This document shows positions 1 to 12,790 of a stretch of 64,000 nt of DNA, piece by piece. Origin of the DNA: Pseudoscleropodium purum. Its lineage: Eukaryota; Streptophyta; Bryopsida; Hypnales; Brachytheciaceae. A model generated the notes under the pieces. It ran no database searches. It saw nothing but the letters and a program-made list of their open reading frames with translations, and was not told where the DNA came from. Position numbers and translations under genes: made by a program. The stretch lies in contig OZ017797.1 of the NCBI GenBank assembly GCA_963969395.1, positions 21,576,001 to 21,640,000 on the forward strand, written 5' to 3'. Each line of letters starts with the position of its first letter. Position 1 is the stretch's first letter.

Positions 1-115
1 AAAATACCAATGTTAGTTAGAATGTCTAAAATAAAGTCCAATGACTATCCACCATCAAAGAAATTTTAGATGGTGATGTAAAGGACTTACTTCACTAACA
101 TTTAGTAGAAATGAA

Positions 116-564
116 GGGTGGAGAGGTCATTTTATAATGAAATATATAGTCCATAATGAATCCTCAAAAGAAATGGGATAATTTGAAGGTGAGAGCTTAA
201 TTGTTAATTGTCAAATTAAAATGTAAGAATTGTGTGCAAAATAGAATTTCAGGCTTCATTTTATCATAGTAGAATATTTTTTTTCAATACATTTTGAACT
301 AAAAAATGTCCCTTCCAACTTCTCTATCAAATTTGCCAGTAATTTTTTATTGGACTCTCAAAATCTCAAAGAAAATGAAAGTTAGATTAGTATTCCATAT
401 TAATTTGGCTTAAAATTTTCTAAGAAAATTATTCTACATTCCCTAATTGAAGTCTAAAATTTTACTTTAACCAAAATTTCTATTTTGAACTTAACTATGA
501 ATGGTTGAGCTCCTATTAATCATAATTCTCATATTTCATATAGGTGTTCTACCTCCTACCACCC
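116..564. repeat. Foldback repeat, family A, copy 1 (imperfect inverted repeat)
   Basis: Two arms of roughly 220 bp (about 116-340 and 345-564) are imperfect reverse complements of each other. The outer ends read GGGTGG and CCACCC, and shared blocks include 'aattttag(a)ct(t/c)ca' and 'tttgaact'. The same sequence recurs at 3070-3598 and, as one long arm, at 46620-46990. No coding capacity is visible. It looks like a non-autonomous element made mostly of its own long terminal inverted repeats. No clear target-site duplication was found. Confidence 0.55.
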
Positions 565-3069
565 CATTGGTATAAAGTGCTTGTGTCCTCATTTCTTCAA
601 CACCAAGGTAAGTGGTATTCAAAGTCCAATTGCTAAAAACGTTGAATTAATTTGAATGTAGTTGTGAAGTTTTTGAAATTAGATTTTAATACATAGAATC
701 TACTTTAGAAACATTAATTAAACAAATTATTTGGCATTAATGTGGCTTAAAAGGAGTGGGTGCTTGTAGGTTCAACCCCCATGGGTGGCTTTGCTTGTAT
801 GGTGGGAATTCATGTAGTAGACCAATCTACATGGCATGTCTGTTGATGTCGCAAGTTTTGACTATGTGGCAATTTACGTGATTGATTTTTTAAGAGTATT
901 AAATTTTTTAAAATTAAACAAAATAAAGAAATAAAATCAATATAGAAGTGTTGATTATTGCCCAAATCAAAATATCCAAATTAACTATTCTAACCATTGT
1001 ATATAAAGTAATTATCATATAATCATATTGTTTCAGACATTATTTTTTCTAATAGTGTCAGTTAAAGGAAGAGCTACAAAAGATTGTTTGTAGCTTTGTC
1101 AAGAAAATATGTAAGAAGAGTCAAGAAAAAAAATATAGCCGGATGTAGAACAATAAGTGTCAAAATTATCAACCCACATTGTACCACTGTACCCACTCAA
1201 AAATTACAAAGAAGAAGTGTTCATCTGAATAACTACCAAAATAAACAAGGCTTGTATTTATAGTTCCTTTTAAAAAGTGAAGAACTCACTTCACTCCAAG
1301 CAATGGGGGTAGTGCAAGAAAAGTCATAAATTGAGCAAGATGGTTTATTGCAAAGTTCAAATTCCACCAAGTATATGTAATGAAGTACTAGACACTATTA
1401 ATGGCTTGCTTATAGAGAACAAGAGCCATGGCAACGATTTCATCCTCATTAAGATTCATACTTTGTTTCCATTAAAAATAAAATCCCACTTTAAGAGGAA
1501 TACTTATAGGATGGGCAAAAGTCATATTGAATTTTGTCAAAATATCATAAATGTACTTATCTTGAGATAAAATAAGTATCTAAGCTATACAATCCTGGCA
1601 AAATTGAATACCAATCTAAATATATTCAAATTTGTTATTATTAGTCATAGAAAAATGTAATGAGAACAACGTTTTCGTAGCAGATAGAAATTTGAAATCA
1701 TTAGAGATCAAAATGACATCATCAATGTATAAGTTAAGGTTAATGACAAACAAAGAAGATCTCTTAGTATAAACACCAAGATTTGAAGTGCATTTCTAAA
1801 ATACTTAAATAGAAGAAAAGTATCAAATAACTCATACCAATACTAGAAGAAACTCAAGGTCATAAGGCTATAAAGAAATTTGAAAATCCTACAAACTTTA
1901 TTTCCATTGTGAAACAAATATAGCCTTTAGGTTGCAAAATAAAAGTTTTTTTTTCATAAAATACCATTCAAGAAAATTGTTGTGACATCCACTTGTTGGA
2001 TATGATAGTGCGCAAAGTAGCAAAAGCTAATAAGAGTCTTAAAGATATCATCTTAATGACAAGGGAAAAAGTTTTGTAGTAGTCAAATCTTGGTTGTTGT
2101 GAAAATCCTTAGGTGTCAAAGCAAGCTTTATATTTGGCCTAGGAGCCATTGAAATTAAATTTGTGTTTGAAAAGCCTCTCGATGTCAATAATGGATTAAT
2201 TTGGTGGAGGATCCAGAAGTTCTTAGGTTTGATTTGCAATTAAAGAATCATATTCATTGTCCATTGTAAGCTTCTAATCTCATATTTGGAGCTGGAAAGT
2301 GCTTTAGTAATAGTAAGAAGCTTATAGAATTAAGCCAAAAATTTGAAAGCACATAGACTTGTATTATGAAACTTTGGTGTACTTTATTGACCTTTGTTAG
2401 AGCATTGAGAGGTCCTACAAGGAGGAGAATTTTCTAATTGGACTTCACATAAATGAAAGCAAAGATGGGAGGATACAAAAGGTTGAGAGCTTGATAGTGG
2501 GTCTAAGGCATCTAGATGAGATGAAAAATCTAGTGGTTGTGGATGTGGAACTTGCTGCAACTTGGATTAAGTACTTTTGGCAAGTTGGAATTAGGCACTT
2601 TTTGTAAGTTGTGATTAGATACTAGTTGCAACAAGCTTGGAAGGACACTAGATAAATTAGAGATGTTGTACAGGTCATCATTCCAAGTAGGTGGACTTTA
2701 TTTTCTAAGAGTAATCACTCAATTGCACTATCAATTTGGTCGTCCAATTGATGGATTTCTATCAATTTTGACTAAAATTGGTTGACTTTTGACAAAAACA
2801 TTTTATCACAAACTTACAATATAGAAGATTTGAGGCCTCTAGAAGATCTTTTCAATTTGATTTTCATCTAGATTGTCAAGAAATTGATGTTTCATGGGCT
2901 CATGGCCCAAGTTTGCTACATTGTTCCTAAACAACCAACTAATTAAGCTATACCACTTAAAAATATTATTTATCAAAATTAGACTTCTTGTTCAAAAACA
3001 AACCTTCAAAATCTTCTTATTGCAAGTGAGTTGATTAAAGAAGACAAATGCTTTATATAAAAAGGGATT

Positions 3070-3598
3070 GTAGTGGTAGGTAAGGTAACTCATATGGGAT
3101 ATATAAATTGCAAGAATTTTGTTCAAAGTAAAATTTTAGACCTCATTTAGGCATAGCAAAATATATTTTTTCAGAAAACTTTGAATTAAAAAAAGTTGAA
3201 AAATCAATTTAAGTTTCACCTCCAAAAATATGTTTCATATTTTTATCCTCCAATCAAAAGTTATGGACAAAATTCAGAGAGGATTTGGAAGTTAAGGGAC
3301 ATTACTTTTTTACTTTGTCTCTAAATTTTGTCCATAACTTTTGAATGGAAGATCTAAATTTGAAACAAATTTTTGGAAATAAAATTGAAATTTATTTCTC
3401 AACTTTTTTTTGTTAAAAGTTTAAAAAAAATGTATTATACTATGTCTAAATGAGGTTTGAAATTCCACTTTGAACAAAATTCCCATGTTTTGACAATGAG
3501 TAGTCAAGCTCTCATCTTCAAATAATTCCATAGTTTTTGAGGATTTTTGATGGACAATACATTTCACTATAAAAGCAATGTCTCTACCCTCTCTCTCG
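3070..3598. repeat. Foldback repeat, family A, copy 2
   Basis: This is a strong imperfect palindrome centred near 3305. The block around 3250-3285 (AAAAGTTATGGACAAAATTC) recurs as its reverse complement around 3318-3345. The right arm matches copy 1 and the copy at 46620-46990 over its whole length; the left arm lacks part of the outer region. It interrupts the minus-strand copia remnant between the integrase and RT sections, so it probably inserted after the retroelement. A transcript would form a long hairpin. Confidence 0.7.
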
Positions 3599-3607
3599 AG
3601 AAATTTA

Positions 3608-3749
3608 ATTGATAGAATTCTTATCAATTGACAATAGCATATTGCCAACACATATTTATTGTCATTTTAGACAATTGAATTGATAGAATTCTTGTCAATT
3701 GATAGTAGCTTGTTGTCAACACATGCTTATAGTCAATTTCAATAATTTT
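3608..3749. repeat. Two-unit tandem repeat, period 71 bp
   Basis: Two adjacent units start at 3608 and 3679. Both begin ATTGATAGAATTCTT and continue TCAATTGA(C/T)A(A/G)TAGC, then CAACACAT. They lie beside the foldback repeat, within the copia remnant. No function is suggested. Confidence 0.7.
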
Positions 3750-6189
3750 GTGTCAAAATTGTATCATTTTGGACTTATTTTTCTTATAGTGAGTAGAAGC
3801 ACCACCAAATAATAACAATCCCTTAGAGAAAACAACATTATAGCTTGTGAATATATGCTAAGTATCTTGGTTGTATAACTAATAATTTTTAAAACGAGTA
3901 GGAGTACTATATCCAATAAAAATGTACTTGGTGGTTGAATTTCTTTCATTGATCATCCTAGATATAGGTGTAAGTTGAGCACCCAAAAATACAAAGATTA
4001 CTCAAGTTAGGTTCAAAACCCATTTAAAGTTTACAAGGTGTAATATTGCTTAAAGTTAAGGCGTATGAGTAATTTTGCAAATAGTAGGCAACAGCAATAG
4101 CTTTGGCCCAAAAAGAGTTGGAAAGTTGAATAAACATTGATTATAGTGCACACAACTTCAACCAACATTTAATTTTTACATTTCAAGAATCTGTTTTGAA
4201 TAGGGTTGTAAAGATTAGTAAATTGATGTGTATGCCATGTTCAAGGCAAATTTTATTAAAAGTATTTGATATAAACTCTCCATTGTTATTTGATAGAAAG
4301 ATTAGTATTTTATAATCTCTAAATTTATTTTAAAGAAGTATTATGTAATCTTGAAAATAGGAAAAAAATTGTTGTTTTTTTAGTCATAAAATACATAGAA
4401 GTGAATCAAAAGAAGTCATTAATGAATAGGAGAAAATAAAGAGTGCCATCAAGTGATGGTGCGCTCATATGTCTACATAAATTAATGTTGATGAGGGCAA
4501 GTGATATAATAGCATGTGTAGTAGAATTAGTTGAATAAGATTGTTTAATTTGTTTTCTAAAGAGAAGACCTTCACATAATGGCAAAGTGGATTTAAAAGA
4601 TTGCAGGCCTATAACTAGACTATAGAAGTACATAAGAATTTTTTTTTAAATCATATATTTATATGTCCAAGTTGACAATGGCATTTGATGGTGTCGCAAT
4701 CAAGCTATTGTAAAATTATAGCTATGCCAGATTAATCAAAAGGTTCAATTCTAATGCTAAGGGTAAATAAGGTACCATCTTTGTTTAGGTGAAACTTAAT
4801 TTTCTCCTTGGAATCCAATGGCTTAGTGGCAATGATGCATTTTACTACAAGTAAAAGTGAGTAGTATTTCCAGTGATTATGATTTGAGCCACTAATAAAA
4901 ATTCTAGGAATAAATAAGACATTGAAAATGAGTAGAATTTGTTTATTAAGAAGTTGTAGAAGAATAGAGTTCAAGCCAATGGCACTTTAGTAGCTATTGT
5001 CATCAAGTAGAATTATTCTTGGAGTATCCAAGACTTTGTAATTGTGGAATAATGTCTTAACAGGCAACATGTGTTGACTGGCTTTACAATCTATATAATA
5101 TTAGGAAGAAGCAATAACTTGGTGAGGCTTAGTCATTGAAAATAGATAAAGTAGTTAGTCACTTGTAAAACTATTGAAATAAAGTCCCAAATGAGTTTTC
5201 ATAGGAACAACATTATTATACTTTTTCTTATTGCAATTCAGTGCCTTATGGCTTAGTATGTTACAATTGTGGCATACAATAGCTTATTGATTTAATAAGC
5301 AAGGTTTTGTTGAGATGATTTTTGACTGACCAAAATCCTTCCAAACTATAAGTTGAAACTTGGTTTACTCACCTTTGAAGATTGCCTAGATTATAAGTAT
5401 CTATTGGGCATTGGTTTATAAATTTTCCTTCAACATAAAAAAACAACTAGATTTTGTTGTGTCAAGCCATGTCTTATTAATAGAATTTCATTATAATATA
5501 TTGAAAAGAAAATCAACAAACATAAGGTTGGACGGGCCACCTTGTGAAGTAACAAAAGCCCTCCATAAACCAAGCAAAGCTCAAAGAAGGAGATTGGCAT
5601 GTTGCTTCTTAGTAAAAATACAACCAAAAATAACTTCTTTTTGAAATGTAGCCTTCCAAAATTTGAGGAAAGCAACAACATCATCATTATTTGACATTGT
5701 GATTTGGCACAATTGTTTGTATAAGTGAACTTCAGAAGCTTTATTGAACTTCTCATAGAATTGCTTAATGCAATCCCATACTAGTTTTGAAGTTGCTAGT
5801 AGTCTTAGAAAAATTAACTATTTTTCCCCACAATAGAGGAGAATGTCTAAGTGGGCTATAGAATCCTTCAATTTCCATGCTACAAGGCCATCAAGGTCAA
5901 TGGAACCTAAAGAAACTTTAGTGCCATTGACCACACTCCAAAGTTACAATCAAATGAGAAGCCTTTTGATTTTAATATACATGTGATAATTAGATGCACT
6001 TAAAAATGCAATGAAATATGCTCAAGATGTTGAGTTTGAAGATGGGGCCATTGCAAAATTCAATAGAATCTAAACTTGGTTCTTCAAAAAAACTATAGCT
6101 AAGCAAAATGGAATAAGCATCTTTATAAGTTATGAAGAAAAATTCTTTGGAAATTGACCACTTGGATTGTTGAAAGTTCAATTATCATC

Positions 6190-7320
6190 CAATAAAGCCA
6201 TTATTCTATTTCTCAAGTTTGTAATGAATGGCTTAAGGCTTGATAAAACTTTCTTCATCAACAAAAAACTAAAGGTTGATCTCATTGTACTATGCTAATA
6301 CATCAAGAAGACTTGTAAGATTTGCAAGTTCCACTTGTTCGTCTTCTACAAGTCCTAGTGTCCTACAAGTATTGATTTGAGTGGGTCAATTATGATTTAA
6401 AAGAATCCATTAATTACTTCTAACTTGGTTTCTACTTCAATATTCAAAGTCCTTTTAACATTGCAAATTTTTTTTTTTTTTTAAACATTTACACTTAGGT
6501 AAAGTGTTAAATATATACAAACAATTTATATTCAATAATCATTTTACATATAATATAATAGATAGATTTGAATGCATTGATGAATTATAGATACATTTGT
6601 GGATTTCATTTGAAATTAAAGATATAAATTTATTTACTTTATCATCATGAAAATGTTTTGAAATAATAAAACTTATTTATATATGCATAGCTTTGTATAT
6701 TTCAAATGCTTGAAGTTGATAAAATTTCAATATTCTAAATCCCAATTAAGCAAAATGAGCTAATTATATTTGTATATAATTTTAATATTTTATAAAAAGA
6801 ATATACATGATTTTAGATAATAAAATTGATAAAATTCAAAATTTTAAAAGAATTTATCAATTTTAAAACTTTGTCCTTTATTATTATGCACAATTATTTT
6901 TTTTAAATTTAGAAATAAATAATTTTAGTTTGATTAAAAATGACTATTGCTTATCATTAGATCACTTCTTATATTTCTTATTGAAATCATATTTAAAATT
7001 CAAGATTGTGCGATACAATATTATTATTATAAAACCTTACAACTGTATTGCTAAAAAGGTTATTTTTCATAATTATCTTATTATATATTACATAATGCAT
7101 AACAATTCAAGAAAAATTTCATAACAAATAGAAATAGAAATTTATAATTATTATTCTTATTTTTAAAGTTATACGATTATATAATACTTTAGGCAGCTAA
7201 CATCCACTAAATTTTGTAATCCATTCAATTCTTATTTTACAACAATTCACTATTGCTTGCACTTATCGTCATAAGCACATGGCATTGAAAAGTATGTGAC
7301 TATAATTTGTTTACATACAA
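6190..7320. other. AT-rich spacer, no gene seen
   Basis: Very AT-rich sequence upstream of the copia gag remnant. It may contain the decayed 5' LTR and leader, but no paired LTR was recognised. No open reading frame with recognisable protein similarity was found on either strand. Confidence 0.5.
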
Positions 7321-7334
7321 ATAGGTATTCATTC

Positions 7335-7337
<3 letters not shown>

Positions 7338-7404
<67 letters not shown>

Positions 7405-7405
7405 C

Positions 7406-7500
<95 letters not shown>
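7338..7500. repeat. Compound microsatellite (TA)n followed by poly-T
   Basis: Uninterrupted TA dinucleotides run from about 7338 to 7402, followed by an almost pure T tract to about 7499 with only a few C interruptions near its start. Such a tract is expected to vary in length and is prone to assembly or sequencing error. A reading frame crossing it (Ile-Tyr then Phe runs) is an artefact. Confidence 0.97.
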
Positions 7501-8810
7501 ATATAACAACTGTTGAAGCTTTATATCTAATTTTTTTCTTTTAATATATAGTTCATTTATAAATGTTATGAATTTTATTTTTATTCTTTAAATTTTGTTT
7601 TAAAATTAATTTATAATTGTTTTAGTAATACAATATCAATTAGATTCAATAGTCAATTACATTTCTAATATGATAATTGATTATTATAATTTGAGAAGAC
7701 ATATTTTGATTGAATTTTTAATAGTATTGCAATTAATCATTGCAAATATATCAAGCTTAAAAGAAAAATTGGACATTTGGTATAGAAATGAACATGATAT
7801 TATTTATATTAATTTATAATTAAATTATTTGTCTCATCCTTTTTACAAAAATTCTATAGTCTATCATATTAATATATTTGGACAATTGAAAATAATCTAT
7901 TGAATGTCAATATTGATATCTCATTAACAATTAATAATTAAAAAATGAATGTAAAGTTTTGATAAATTCTCCTTAATTTATAAACTTCATTGACCATTAT
8001 TCATATTTCATGTTATTTAACTTCAAATCAAATTTTGTAATAAAATTTCTATTTTATAATTAAAAAAAATCTACTTCAGTTTGTAAATGCTCTCCTATGA
8101 TTATTGAACTTCAATAAATTTGTTTTAAAAGACTTTTCTTGATGATCTCCAATGATGAGATTTTTCTTGTAATTGCTTAGGTATTTAAAAGGTTTTATTC
8201 ATAAAATAGCAATGGATGGTTGTTACAACAATTACATTTGCATTTTAATTTTTTTAAATAAGTTTCATTTGTAAATTGTGATTTTGTAATTGTGAAACTT
8301 AAAAATATTTAAAATTTTAAAATTTTAAAATTATCAAATGTCAATCATTTTAAATATTCTACTATATAAATTGACAATGTATTTTATTATTAAAGACTAT
8401 TAATTAATTTACTATTTATTAAAAATTAGAATTCAAATTTATAATAAACTAATTTTTTTAGAACATAAAAATTATAATTTATCATTAATATATTATATAT
8501 AATATACAATGAACTCAATAATCCAAATTAGGCACATCAATATTAATCTTGATATTATTTGAAATTTTAATTTAAATATCTTATAATTGAATTGAAATAT
8601 AGAATTTTAATATGTTAAAATAATAATAATATATTTAAAAAATATTTTAGTGAAAATTCCTTCAAAAAATTAATATTTTTAAAACATAATATATCAAGAT
8701 TTATAATACATATTATTAAGTTTTTTCTTTCTTTTTAATCAATTATTCAATTATAACTTGCTTAGTATATTTATTCAAATATTCAATGAACTATTTTTTA
8801 ATAAATGGTT
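7501..8810. other. AT-rich spacer, no gene seen
   Basis: Very AT-rich sequence with scattered stops in every frame. It lies between the microsatellite and the gypsy pol remnant. No recognisable protein fragment, RNA gene or clean terminal repeat was found. Confidence 0.5.
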
Positions 8811-8814
8811 CATT

Positions 8815-10660
8815 TTCACTTCTGGTTTTGGTTAGAATTTTCCAAAAGAACCTATTGGTTTTCTCTATTTGTCCATTGGCTCTAGGATGATAATGAGTAG
8901 TTTTTCTATATTTAATCATGAATTTATTTGTTAATTCTTGGATAGTTTTATTAAAGAAATGAATATCCTTATCACTAATTAACTCTTTAGGTCATCCAAA
9001 TTAGAAAATTGTATTCTCATAAAAAAACAAGCAATAGTTTGTACATCATCATTTCCTAAAGTAATAGCTTTTATTCATTTAGTTGCAAAAAAATTTAGCA
9101 TCTAAAATATACCTTTTTCTTTCATATTTTATAGCAAAAGCTATTTGCCCGATGAAATCTATACTCCATTTTCCAAAAGAGGCAAGGGCCATTAAAGTTA
9201 ATAAAGGTATAGCGGTATAAGAAAGTTTTCCAATTCTTTGGTATGGGTCACAACTTTTGGCAAAATTATGAGCATCCTTTTAAACAAGAATGACCACCAA
9301 TATTCTACCAAAAGGAATTTTGAGTTGTGGTAACAACAACAAAATGATCACTACAAACATCTCAATGACATCCCTTTAATATATCCTAAACCTCACTTTT
9401 GGTAGATACATCTCTTTAATATTCCATCTTGTACTTGTTATATAAAGTGCCTCCAATTAAAGTATAAGGTGCATTTTTTTTTATCAAGGCTTGTCTTTAA
9501 TTAAGTTCATAACCTATTAGAAAGGTATTAGTAGATAAATACCAATTTAAAAAGGTGATGAACATTACCATATTGTTTTCAAGTCAAACTATTATTTGAA
9601 AATTAAATTCTTGTAATAATAATACCAACCTTGCCAAAGTGCCACTCAATTAGTCAATTAGGCTTATTAATCAAGTATTTTAGGGCATCATGGTTTATAA
9701 ACAGTCATTATAAGTTTATATCCTAATAAATAATGTCTAAATTTTTGAACAATATATACCATTTTTGAACTTCTTTTAATCCCTTTCTATAGTAGAATAA
9801 TTTTTTTCTACTAAAAGAAGCTACTGGCTTGTATAGTAAATAGGATGGTCTTTCTCAAAATCATCCAAATGATTCAAAATACAACCAATAGCTATATTTC
9901 TAGCATTTACATAGATTTGACAAGATTTTTTATAATTTGGTGATATTAAAATGGATGATGATAATTACTTTTCTTTCAATTGGACAAATGTTTTATTACA
10001 ATGAGTTGTTCTAATTGAATTTGAGCATATTTCCAATTTATTTAGTAGGATGAATAAGTGGTAATGTTATTTGAGCATAATTAACAATAAACTTCTTACA
10101 ATAACTAATATGATCTAAAAATACCCTTAGATAATAGAACTAGGGATAGATCATTTAACTATTTTGTACACTTTTTCAAGGTTAATATTAATTTTTTTCT
10201 TTATTAATAATATGTCCTAATAGTTTTCCATAAGTTAGAACTACAAATTAAAATTTAGTAGCATTTAAAGAGTTTTTGAATTGGTGGCATTTCATGAAAC
10301 ATTTTTTTAGACCAAACAATAGTGATTGGTACAATATGGTTAGTCTTTGGACCACACATATAATAATCATTTAAGAAAATTTCCATAAAATTTCTAAGAC
10401 ATTTCTAAATTTATATATATAATCACACCATTCTTTTTAGTGACAATAGTTATAGACCTATCTATTTACTATATAAAGTAGGATATATAAAACCAATATC
10501 TACTTTTTTGTATTTCATCTTTCACCATAATAGAATATTTGGGATGTAAGTAATGGGGCCTTTGCCTAGTAGGTGTAGCTCCATATTCTAATATGACAAT
10601 GGTGTTGACAAATTTTTGTAGGAGTAGTTCTAAAATCTTTGTGGGATTGGGCAAAAGAAG
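8815..10660 (-). mobile_element. Decayed Ty3/gypsy pol (RT, RNase H, integrase N-terminal two thirds)
   Basis: Minus-strand translation with stops gives gypsy pol in order. The RT entry block lies at about 10660-10430 (HPKYSIMVKDEIQK, GFIYP, then TKKNG). The RT catalytic block at about 10390 reads FLND where the family has FLDD. RNase H lies at about 9900-9780 (AIAIGCIL, then EKNYSTIERD). The HHCC/spacer region lies near 9290-9200. The integrase core runs from about 9180 to 8820 and ends in YHPRANGQIEKTNRFF and then KILTKT. RT-RH-INT order is diagnostic of gypsy. Integrase homology stops abruptly near 8815. The missing C-terminal part is on the opposite strand from 12445. The element is inactive. 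Confidence 0.85.
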
Positions 10661-12440
10661 ATTGATTTTCCTTTCAAATTTTTTTTTTCATTTCTTTAAA
10701 AAATAAACTTTTATATAATTGAAAATTTTTTTTCTTTGCATTTATTTATATTAATAGACCATAAGGATATTGCATAAGACCTAATTGGTGTATTGTCAAA
10801 TGAAGTTGCCTATAAGTTTTCACTACTCTCAATATCTTTCCATTTAGAATCAATGCCATAACTTGGCAAAATTCCTAATAGAAATTACTTACATATGTAT
10901 TATATAAAAATTTGATTATTTTCATTTGAAAATATAATCCTCACTTTAACTATTGCATTGCGTCAACTTTAATACAATTCATCTAAATTTAGATAAATTG
11001 CTTTAGAATTGATGAATAAATGTAACCTAATTTTATTCTCATATTTTTTACCTTAAAGCATTGTATTTCATCTTTTTTATAGAATATTTAGAAAAAATTG
11101 TACTGAAATTGTCAAAAAAATTTATAAGTATATATATAAATAAAAGAAAAAATTATTTTAAAATATTTATTATTATAAATGATATCAATTTGAAATATAT
11201 CCTTATAATAATTATAAAAGTAATTTCATTTAGGATTTTTATTTTTAAATCAATATAATTGGAAAACCATTTTTTATAGATTTTTATTCTACCAATTAAT
11301 AATTTGAATTAAGATGTTTTTATTCTTATTTAGTTTATGATTAGTTATTGATATTATATTTTGTAATATCAATTAGTCAATTATTTTTTATTTGTATCAA
11401 AATTAATTATAAAATGACTTCAAAATGATAAAAAGATGTAATAAATTTTAAATAATAAAATAAATCAATAATATAATATTATTCTTTTGATTTATAAATA
11501 TTTTATGGAAGGTATAAAATTTATTAGCAATTTTATACAAGTTTGATTTTTCATGTATTAGAAACACTTATTGTAATATGAAACAATATTTTCCATGAAC
11601 ATTTTTGAACTTTTAAAATTTATTTATTTTTCATTTGTATAAAATCATTTACAAATATGTAAATTGACATAATAAGATTTAAAATATTTTTATTTATACA
11701 AATATTGTTAGTGATGTATTTTATTTTGATAAAATTTATGACATGAATTCAAAAATAATATGGTTTTTGAAGATCACATGGCATTTAATCCAATACTAGT
11801 ATTTTTAAAAGACAAATATCTTTGTTGATCTCAAGACCTAAAAATATCTAGTACTATTTTAAACATTAAACAATCTTTCAAACATTAAAACATAAACAAA
11901 TAGATGAAAGAAGAGGATCCTCATCGAGCTACAACTCACGATGCTAAAACATCATGTCTAAAAGAGGCAACATACAATTGACAAATACCAAAAAACAAGA
12001 CTCAAGGTTGCAAACCACATAGGATAAAGTATTAATCAAACCTACTTTTTCAAACAAACAATACCTAACTTCGAACAACCCACCTTAGTCTAAAATCTTT
12101 CTTGGTTTTCAACATGTAAATGGTCCAAATTATGACAAGTGTTGAGTGTTGTTATATGAAATTCCATCATGTGATGAATACCATCAATATCTATTTAAAA
12201 AATATAAAAGATGAAATTTACTACTTTTCAGCCAGCTTTGTCTATCAAAAAATACTCCAAAGAGTTCATTTTGCATGTGCAATTTGACTTGTATTAGTTA
12301 TCTAAAGGCAACTATTTAATAACGTGTACACTTTATATTAGTTATTTTAATTATTTTAATTTATTTTAGATTCTAAAGATTTTAAATACCAAAAAACTAT
12401 ATGTATACATATATTATTTTCTAATTTATTTTCAAATATG
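10661..12440. other. AT-rich sequence, probably decayed upstream part of the gypsy element
   Basis: Very AT-rich sequence on the 5' side of the gypsy RT. A protease-like segment may lie around 10750-10900 on the minus strand, but it is too decayed to assign. No other gene is visible. If the inversion proposed for this element is correct, this stretch lies inside the inverted segment. Confidence 0.35.
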
Positions 12441-12444
12441 TAAA

Positions 12445-12790
12445 AAAATTCTCACCCCAACTATAAGTAGTTTCACTATTGATTGGAATGAAAAATTATG
12501 GAGTGCTCTATTGGCCTATCACACAACTTATAAGAATACTATAGGTTTTATCCCTTTCCAATTAATTTATGGCTAAGAAGCCATTCTATCAATAGGATTT
12601 AAAATTCCAAATCCAAAAGTGGCAATAGAGACTAGACTCGAGAACGAGCTTGAGAATAGGTTGAGGGATGAAGAAACTTTGAAAGTAAGATTAGCCAATT
12701 TAGGAGCCTTAGATGAAAAGAGATAATTCTCTTACTATCTTAGCCACCTCAAATAGAAGAAAGTCATATTATGATAGTAAATTAAGACTC
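12445..12790 (+). mobile_element. Ty3/gypsy integrase C-terminal fragment
   Basis: The plus strand reads KILTPT, then DWNEKLWSALLAYHTTYKNT, then GFIPFQLIYG, a stop, EAILSIGFKIP, and a charged helix of the ELENRLRDEE type. This is the segment of gypsy integrase that normally follows the QANGQ..EKTN block. It begins at the same codons (KILT.T) at which the minus-strand remnant at 8815 stops, so the two pieces are complementary parts of one protein. One stop codon interrupts the reading frame after LIYG. Confidence 0.8.

Larger units (their letters stand above)
1200..6185 (-). mobile_element. Decayed Ty1/copia retrotransposon
   Basis: Minus-strand translation, with many stops and frameshifts, gives the domains in copia order. 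A gag region lies at about 6185-5430, with UBN2-like spacing (KFNKASEVHLYKQL, then MSNNDDVVAFLKFW). A protease/pre-integrase stretch lies at about 4975-4550, with LCEG and KQIKQS motifs. Integrase lies at about 4550-3760 and includes a recognisable RTLVEV-like block and a KYIFIGYS-like block. Reverse transcriptase lies at about 2240-1650 and carries LYIDDVILISND at about 1690-1730, the copia YVDD-type catalytic box. The RNase H side follows down to about 1200. The order gag-INT-RT-RH identifies copia rather than gypsy. LTRs were not identified. The element is dead, and a foldback repeat (3070-3598) sits between its integrase and RT parts. Confidence 0.85.

Noticed and set aside
755..800. AGGTTCAACCCCC, resembling a tRNA B box
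   Set aside because: No A box at the right distance and no cloverleaf could be folded by eye; not reported as a tRNA or SINE.
7296..7544. Open frame of Ile-Tyr repeats followed by poly-Phe
   Set aside because: It is a translation of the TA and poly-T microsatellite.
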